A stretch of 64,000 nt of DNA from assembly GCA_015069195.1 (NCBI GenBank), contig SVJA01000002.1, forward strand, positions 186,001-250,000, in the 5' to 3' direction. The notes beneath the pieces are model-generated. The model was not told where the DNA came from, ran no database searches, and was given only the letters and a program-made list of their open reading frames with translations. Positions 59,212 to 64,000 of this stretch are shown here, piece by piece. Position 1 is the stretch's first letter; each line of letters starts with the position of its first letter. The translations under genes and the position numbers were made by a program. This DNA is from Oscillospiraceae bacterium (GTDB lineage Bacteria; Bacillota; Clostridia; UBA1212).

Positions 59212-61029
59212 TCAGAAGCTACCTACAGGAGCTATTATCATATTTTCTCTGAGTTCCTCAGGGTCAAGGAACGGTGCGAGATCTTCGAGCGGTGCAGAAA
59301 CCAAGGTGCCGTCTTCGAGTCTCTTTGTAGCGGATTTCGGCTCAAAATTCTGTGTCTTTGAAACAAACACTTCGCATATAAATGAACCTTCTTTTGCGAA
59401 TGCCTTTGCAAGTGCAGCTTTTATCTCGGCATTATTGCAACAAGCGCAATAATCATATCCGTAAACATACGCAAGTTTTTCCATGCTCGGAAAATCGAGA
59501 TCATGGCTGTCTTCACCGACACCTACCAAAGGCTCACCAAAGAAGTTCGACTGAGTCTGTCTGATAGAGTGGTATCCGCCGTTGTTTATAACAAATATCT
59601 TTATAGGAAGTTTGTTTGTGATGATGGTCTGTAATTCCTGGAGATTCATCTGGATACTTCCCTCGCCTGTGAGACATACGATTTCTCTTCTGCCTTCTGC
59701 TACACAAGCACCGATAGCTGCGGGCAGGTCATATCCCATAGATGCGATAGCCGAGTTTATGATAAATCTCTGACCTTTCTTTATGGTGTATCCATGGCTT
59801 CCGACAACACAAGCAGAACCGTTACCTACAACGGTTGTGTAGTTTTCGGGAAGTGAATTGCTGAGTTCTTTTATGAAAGCATATACATTTGTTCTGCCTT
59901 CTGCTTCGTAATGCTTGGGAAGAACAACAGGGTATCTCTTTTTCCAACCGATACATTTTTCTCTCCAAAAATCTTCGCAACCTGTTTCGACACCTTCAAA
60001 TGCGTCGTATAGCTTTTCCATAACGTCCTTTACATCTGCGCAAACGGGAAGTTCTACATGAAGAGTGGGTTTCTTTAACTCTTCGGGATCAACATCAACC
60101 ATTATAACTTTGGCTTCTCTTGCCCATGTCTTGAAATTGTAACCGACCTGTCTGATACTGAGACGGCTGCCGAGTGAAAGTACGAGGTCACTGTTTTGAA
60201 CTGCAAAGTTTCCTGCACGGTCACCCATAATACCGGCTCGTCCTACATAGTTGTCATCATCGTCTGCAATGAGGTCAATGCTGTTCCAGCCTGTTACGAC
60301 AGGAATGTTTAATTTTTTGACAAGCTTAACAAAAGCATCATATCCGCCGGAAGTACGAATGGCGCTGCCTGCATTTATAACAGGACGTTTTGATTCGATA
60401 AGCATTTTCTTGATTTCGTTTATAGTATCAGCAGAAACCGGAGCGGGTTTTTCTGATTCAAATTCTTTTTCGTCAAATTCGATAAGGTCTTCTGTTTCGA
60501 TATATGCGCCCTGAACATTGAGTGGAATATCAAGCCAGCAGGGACCGGGTCTGCCTGTTTGAGCAAGGAACAATGCTTTGCTGAGGCAATATTTTATTCT
60601 GAGCGGATCAATAACCATCTCACAGTATTTTGTCATACACTCAACTGATTTTGTGATGTCAAACTCCTGGTCACCCATAGCTCTGAGGTTAAGACCGGTG
60701 CTTCTGGCGGTGGTGTCATAACGAACCTGTCCGGAAAGAATAAGCATCGGAATAGAGTCGAGCCAACCGCCTACAACACCTGTGATGGCATTGGTTCCGC
60801 CGGGACCGGTAGTGACGCAGACTGCTGCGATTTTATTATGAATACGAGCATAACTTTCTGCTGCAATAGCACAAGCCTGTTCATGGTGGTTGTAAACACA
60901 TTTAAGCCCGGGATTATGTCCGAGACCGTCATTAAGATGCATTGCACCGCCGCCTGTAAGGGTAAAGACGGTATCAATATCATGTGATGCTAAAAACTCT
61001 GCAATGTAGTCAGATACTTTTATTTTCAT
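59212..61029 (-). CDS. ThDP-dependent enzyme, acetolactate-synthase-like
   Basis: A 605-residue ThDP enzyme of the acetohydroxyacid synthase superfamily. The N-terminal domain has the catalytic Glu in YNHHEQACAIAAESYARI, then TTGPGGTNAITGV. The FAD/central domain is degenerate-looking. The C-terminal ThDP-binding motif is LTGEGSIQMN...NNGGYHSI (GDG-like, with GEG). Its place in a glycan operon rather than with ilv genes suggests attachment of a two-carbon unit to a keto sugar, as YerE does in yersiniose synthesis. The start at 61029 follows AGAGGT. First gene of the operon, with a promoter at 61087-61115. Confidence 0.85.
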   Translation of the reverse strand: MKIKVSDYIAEFLASHDIDTVFTLTGGGAMHLNDGLGHNPGLKCVYNHHEQACAIAAESYARIHNKIAAVCVTTGPGGTNAITGVVGGWLDSIPMLILSGQVRYDTTARSTGLNLRAMGDQEFDITKSVECMTKYCEMVIDPLRIKYCLSKALFLAQTGRPGPCWLDIPLNVQGAYIETEDLIEFDEKEFESEKPAPVSADTINEIKKMLIESKRPVINAGSAIRTSGGYDAFVKLVKKLNIPVVTGWNSIDLIADDDDNYVGRAGIMGDRAGNFAVQNSDLVLSLGSRLSIRQVGYNFKTWAREAKVIMVDVDPEELKKPTLHVELPVCADVKDVMEKLYDAFEGVETGCEDFWREKCIGWKKRYPVVLPKHYEAEGRTNVYAFIKELSNSLPENYTTVVGNGSACVVGSHGYTIKKGQRFIINSAIASMGYDLPAAIGACVAEGRREIVCLTGEGSIQMNLQELQTIITNKLPIKIFVINNGGYHSIRQTQSNFFGEPLVGVGEDSHDLDFPSMEKLAYVYGYDYCACCNNAEIKAALAKAFAKEGSFICEVFVSKTQNFEPKSATKRLEDGTLVSAPLEDLAPFLDPEELRENMIIAPVGSF

Positions 61030-61086
61030 AACCAAAATACCTCTGATATTTTCTTTGGTGCGCACAAGTTATAGACGCACAAATTT

Positions 61087-61115
61087 AGTTTATCACAGTG
61101 TATAATTGCTGTCAA
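61087..61115 (-). promoter_or_regulatory. promoter of the ThDP-to-GT2 operon
   Basis: TTGACA and TAAACT separated by 17 nt on the minus strand. The leader then contains two direct TTGTGCG repeats 16 nt apart before the ribosome binding site. Confidence 0.65.
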
Positions 61116-61170
61116 TTAAAGCCTTTCTTGAAATTTCGAACACTGAACAAAAGTTGAATTTAAGAAATGA

Positions 61171-61195
61171 AAAAAGACGGTTGAACCGTCTTTTT
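61171..61195. terminator. terminator between the GtrII-like gene and the ThDP operon
   Basis: AAAAAGACGGT pairs with ACCGTCTTTTT across a TGA loop. The T-run is present on both strands. Confidence 0.85.
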
Positions 61196-61229
61196 CAACA
61201 CAATATAAGTTTTTGCAAAATTAAAAATT

Positions 61230-62864
61230 TTATCCGAATTTAACTATTACAAAATCCTCGGTATCAAGTATTTCAAATGATGATTTTTCAGGCGTCATAG
61301 TTTCTGCAATTTCTATTGCCTTCTCATTTTGCTCGTGGGTGCCTTGTATAAAATTGTAGCCTAAATATTCAAAGTATCTGAGCAATTCTGTATTTACTTC
61401 ATCGAATGCAAACATACCCCATGAAATTACGGATCCGTGTTGTTGCCCAGCGGGGAGATGCATATTACCAATTTCATCCGATTGGATAACTGAATGTACT
61501 ATAGTGTGTATAACTTTGAAGAGTGGTGTGCCTTCTCTTATGAATATATAGTTGAGCATTTCGTCAGAGAGGGTATATTCACCTACAAATAAAACCGGCT
61601 TTGAGTCAATATCATAGTGTTTCTTAAGCGTATCACCTACGGTAATCATAACTGCTTTTTCTTCTTCGCTTCGCTGATAATCAATATTAAACCATTTTAA
61701 AAGGCTTGCTGTCTGACAAAAAATTAAAAGTGATGCAACAGATATAGAGAGTATTTTTTTCCATTTGATTTTTGTGCTCAATGCTTTATGTAAAATAATT
61801 ATTAAAAAAATACCGCAAAAAATTACCATACTTTGAATATTTCTGTAAAGCGTGAGTCCGGATCTCATAAAACTGAATGCAACGATTGAGAAAATCATTC
61901 CGGCAAAGTAGAGGATGTAAAATCCGTGTTTACATTTGATTGTGTATTTTATTGAGATAACCAATCCGAGGATAGCTGATATAAGGAAAACCATTATCGG
62001 GAAATATTTGAACGCAGCACAGAATAAATGTGTAAATAAAATGAAGAGAGTGTTTTTTACATTAAGTCCTGTCATTGCATTTGTAGCATTGTCACTGGGT
62101 ACGATACAACTTAATTTCATAACTGCATTTGATATGATGAATTCCAATGCAATGGCAACCGCTAGTATGCCTACATACCAGCCTATTTCCGTGAAAATTT
62201 TCTTTGGTGTTTGTCTTTTTTTGAAATCTGATTTTATGGTATCATCAATACAAGGAAGAAAACCTTCTGCTACCATATGTTTTATGAAGAATATGCCGCA
62301 AACCGCACACGAATACACAAGAATAAATGATTCGTACAGTGATATATTGAAAATCCATATCAAAATGCAAGGTAGCAGAAGAATGTATTTTTTTGTTTCA
62401 AAAAATCGCTCAAAAATTATGAGGGACAAAAAAGTGAGTGAATAGCCTATTGCAATATTAAGTCCTGCGCCGGCGTAAAGAAAGATTTCATTTATGAGTG
62501 GGAATGTTACAAAAAAGCAAGCAAAGAAAGTATAAACTCCATAGTAAAGAGCATTTTTAGTAGCTCTTTTTAAAAAAAAAGCAGCAAAGATTCCTGCAAT
62601 AAACATGAATATCATTGCAACCAATTCTTCCCAAAACGGTGTGTATTCAGTGAATCCGAACAGTAAGTCTATTAATGTTCCGCTGAAACGTCCTTGCGCG
62701 ATATTTTCTCCTCCGCCTACATAACGGGTACGTGTGAGGTCATCTATTCCTATGGAAAAATGGAAAAGAGTATAACCATACCCAAGCAAAGTAACGGCGA
62801 AAAGCGGCAATATGAATTTCAAATCACATACCAGATTTTTCAGATCTTTAAGAAAGCCTTTCAT
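61230..62864 (-). CDS. GtrII-like membrane glucosyltransferase-domain protein
   Basis: A 544-residue membrane protein with about eleven helices and a C-terminal soluble part of about 130 residues. The N-terminal loop after the first helix carries FSIGIDDLTRTRYVGGGEN, with acidic residues as in the GtrII-type glucosyltransferase domain family. Such proteins use undecaprenyl-phosphate sugars to decorate surface polymers outside the membrane. It could use the product of the neighbouring GT2 enzyme. Its start overlaps the preceding GT87-like gene by 17 nt. Confidence 0.82.
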   Translation of the reverse strand: MKGFLKDLKNLVCDLKFILPLFAVTLLGYGYTLFHFSIGIDDLTRTRYVGGGENIAQGRFSGTLIDLLFGFTEYTPFWEELVAMIFMFIAGIFAAFFLKRATKNALYYGVYTFFACFFVTFPLINEIFLYAGAGLNIAIGYSLTFLSLIIFERFFETKKYILLLPCILIWIFNISLYESFILVYSCAVCGIFFIKHMVAEGFLPCIDDTIKSDFKKRQTPKKIFTEIGWYVGILAVAIALEFIISNAVMKLSCIVPSDNATNAMTGLNVKNTLFILFTHLFCAAFKYFPIMVFLISAILGLVISIKYTIKCKHGFYILYFAGMIFSIVAFSFMRSGLTLYRNIQSMVIFCGIFLIIILHKALSTKIKWKKILSISVASLLIFCQTASLLKWFNIDYQRSEEEKAVMITVGDTLKKHYDIDSKPVLFVGEYTLSDEMLNYIFIREGTPLFKVIHTIVHSVIQSDEIGNMHLPAGQQHGSVISWGMFAFDEVNTELLRYFEYLGYNFIQGTHEQNEKAIEIAETMTPEKSSFEILDTEDFVIVKFG

Positions 62865-64000
62865 TTGACAACACCTGTACTTCCTTTTTTGTAAATTTGT
62901 TTAGTAATACAGAAAATAAATTTTTACAACCTTCGCTGAATGCAACGACCGTAGCAAGCCCTACCGCAAAGCTTGATACTTTTTCCATTGCGTAGCGTGT
63001 CCAGAGTTTTGTGGACGGTGCTACGGCAGGGATAGGTGCAAAAATTGCTATGAAGCAAAGAATATAGAAATACGTTAAAAGTTTGTTTTCTTTTTCATTA
63101 TCGAGAAGCATTACGAGCGGCAGGATAAAGAACACCAACATATAACTTGTGGTGACTTTCGGAAAACCGTAAATTACACAACAGCAAAGGAGTACGGACT
63201 TCCAGCGCTCTTTTACCGTGAAAACTCCTATTATCGAAAGTCCTGTCATTACATAGTTGAAAATATTTGATACTGCTTTGAGATCAAATGCTTTTATGCG
63301 CAGAACGTTCAGAACATATAAAATCATTTTTGAAAAGTTCAATTGGTCGGTATCTTTCATGCCTCGTATATCAGAATTTGATGAAATGTTTTTAAAAAAC
63401 AAGCCGATGCTTTCAAATCCGTTATAGAAAACAAAGAACGGAACAATTGTAAACAGTATGCAGTAAATTGCGGCACGGAGCAATTCTTTGTAATGTTTTT
63501 CTTTTAGAAGTAATGCTCCGAATGCAATGGGATAAAGTTTGAATCCTACGGCAAGACCGAGAGAAATCAGAGCAATTTCTCTTAACACCTTATTTTCTGA
63601 GTCATAGAACGTAAGGAAAATTATTGAAAAAATGAGAGGTATGATTATATTGTTTCCGCGATCCATCATAAACAAAAAAGGTGCGGACAGAACTATAAGT
63701 GTTGTAAAGAGCAGTTTTTCGGATTTTCTGCCTTGCTTGAATTCATTTAGTGCAAAGATAAAAAGTATTCCCGAAATTACGGCAAATATCATAAATCCGT
63801 AAGTAAATCCCTGATATATTTTCATAGCCGGCGGCTGGAGAACAAGAGAGGGGTCTTCTATGAGTTTATCGTAAATATTCATAGGTACGAGAATCCCCAT
63901 AACCTTGTAGAAAAGCATAGCAAGCGGAGGATACATAACCTTGTTTGCGTACGGATCATCGGAGTATGAATAAACAACGCTGTTGAAGTGATCCATAAAA
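62848..64000 (-). CDS. GT87-like membrane glycosyltransferase, truncated at the window edge
   Basis: At least 382 residues of a membrane protein with about nine helices; the frame stays open to the window edge and the true N-terminus lies outside. DPYANKVMYPPLAML is the YPP motif of DUF2029/GT87 polyprenol-phosphate-mannose-dependent transferases, and MDRGNNIIIPL is a conserved loop with Asp-Arg. The C-terminus is a short cytoplasmic tail. It overlaps the GtrII-like gene, so these two are one transcript, ending in the hairpin at 61171-61195. Its substrate is inferred only from family. Confidence 0.78.
   Translation of the reverse strand, partial: FMDHFNSVVYSYSDDPYANKVMYPPLAMLFYKVMGILVPMNIYDKLIEDPSLVLQPPAMKIYQGFTYGFMIFAVISGILFIFALNEFKQGRKSEKLLFTTLIVLSAPFLFMMDRGNNIIIPLIFSIIFLTFYDSENKVLREIALISLGLAVGFKLYPIAFGALLLKEKHYKELLRAAIYCILFTIVPFFVFYNGFESIGLFFKNISSNSDIRGMKDTDQLNFSKMILYVLNVLRIKAFDLKAVSNIFNYVMTGLSIIGVFTVKERWKSVLLCCCVIYGFPKVTTSYMLVFFILPLVMLLDNEKENKLLTYFYILCFIAIFAPIPAVAPSTKLWTRYAMEKVSSFAVGLATVVAFSEGCKNLFSVLLNKFTKKEVQVLSNERLS

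Noticed and set aside
59212-61029. Assigning the ThDP enzyme as ilvB of branched-chain amino-acid synthesis
   Set aside because: No ilvN, ilvC or ilvD is adjacent and the operon is made of glycan-type genes.

Overview
The window looks like a chromosomal segment of an anaerobic, endospore-forming, single-membrane Clostridia species, probably from the gut. It carries spoIIID, both dipicolinate synthase subunits (dpaA/dpaB), an FtsK/SpoIIIE translocase, mecA, and mreBCD followed by PBP2 and minD-minE. The presence of MinE argues against Bacilli. Other signs are BspA-type leucine-rich repeats, a thioester-domain surface adhesin, RsgI-type anti-sigma modules and several lipoproteins. Base composition is moderately AT-rich. 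No rRNA, CRISPR array, prophage or complete insertion sequence was seen. Many genes stop at TGA, so the standard bacterial code applies.

Layout. 1-3.5 kb is accessory in character: a 28-residue holin-like toxin candidate, a TtcA-type PP-loop enzyme, a DUF4143-type ATPase, and an HNH endonuclease gene broken by an in-frame TGA. 3.5-6.3 kb is argGH. 6.3-11.3 kb is a four-gene operon: ABC ATPase, ABC-2 permease and two paralogous membrane-anchored beta-propeller-like proteins. 11.3-13.7 kb holds an MFS transporter with an operator-like inverted repeat and a membrane-anchored Xre regulator, followed by tRNA-Ser(GCT). 14-24.6 kb holds an HD hydrolase, a small Cys-rich protein, an LRR lipoprotein, a giant ATPase-permease fusion, spoIIID, a lipoprotein, a GT2-GtrA fusion, a P-loop ATPase, an SDR and a cation/proton antiporter.

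24.7-30.8 kb (mostly minus strand) holds two frameshifted genes, a hypothetical gene, rlmD, a histidine phosphatase, the adhesin with an attenuator-like leader, and tRNA-Arg and tRNA-Ser. 30.8-42 kb holds obgE, a lipoprotein with an RsgI-like domain, a prepilin peptidase, cysK, a LysM-M14 endopeptidase, an ECF sigma/RsgI-like pair, a lipoprotein, a nitroreductase and a PdaA-like deacetylase. 42-54.9 kb is sporulation, cell shape and division: dpaAB, spoIIIE, folD, mecA, radC, mreBCD, PBP2, minDE. 54.9-64 kb (minus) is a surface-glycan locus: GT2, NAD-dependent epimerase/reductase, an aldolase with an extra C-terminal domain, HAD phosphatase, a ThDP enzyme, a GtrII-like transferase and a GT87-like protein cut by the window edge.

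The best candidates for undescribed biology are: (1) the ABC transporter operon with twin beta-propeller membrane proteins; (2) the glycan operon with a ThDP enzyme and a two-domain aldolase, which could make a branched-chain sugar; (3) an RsgI-like domain shared by an anti-sigma factor and an unlinked lipoprotein; (4) the adhesin leader ending in a terminator just before the ribosome binding site; and (5) a sigma-K-type promoter lying inside the terminator stem-loop in front of dpaAB. All functional calls come from reading the sequence; no database search was run.
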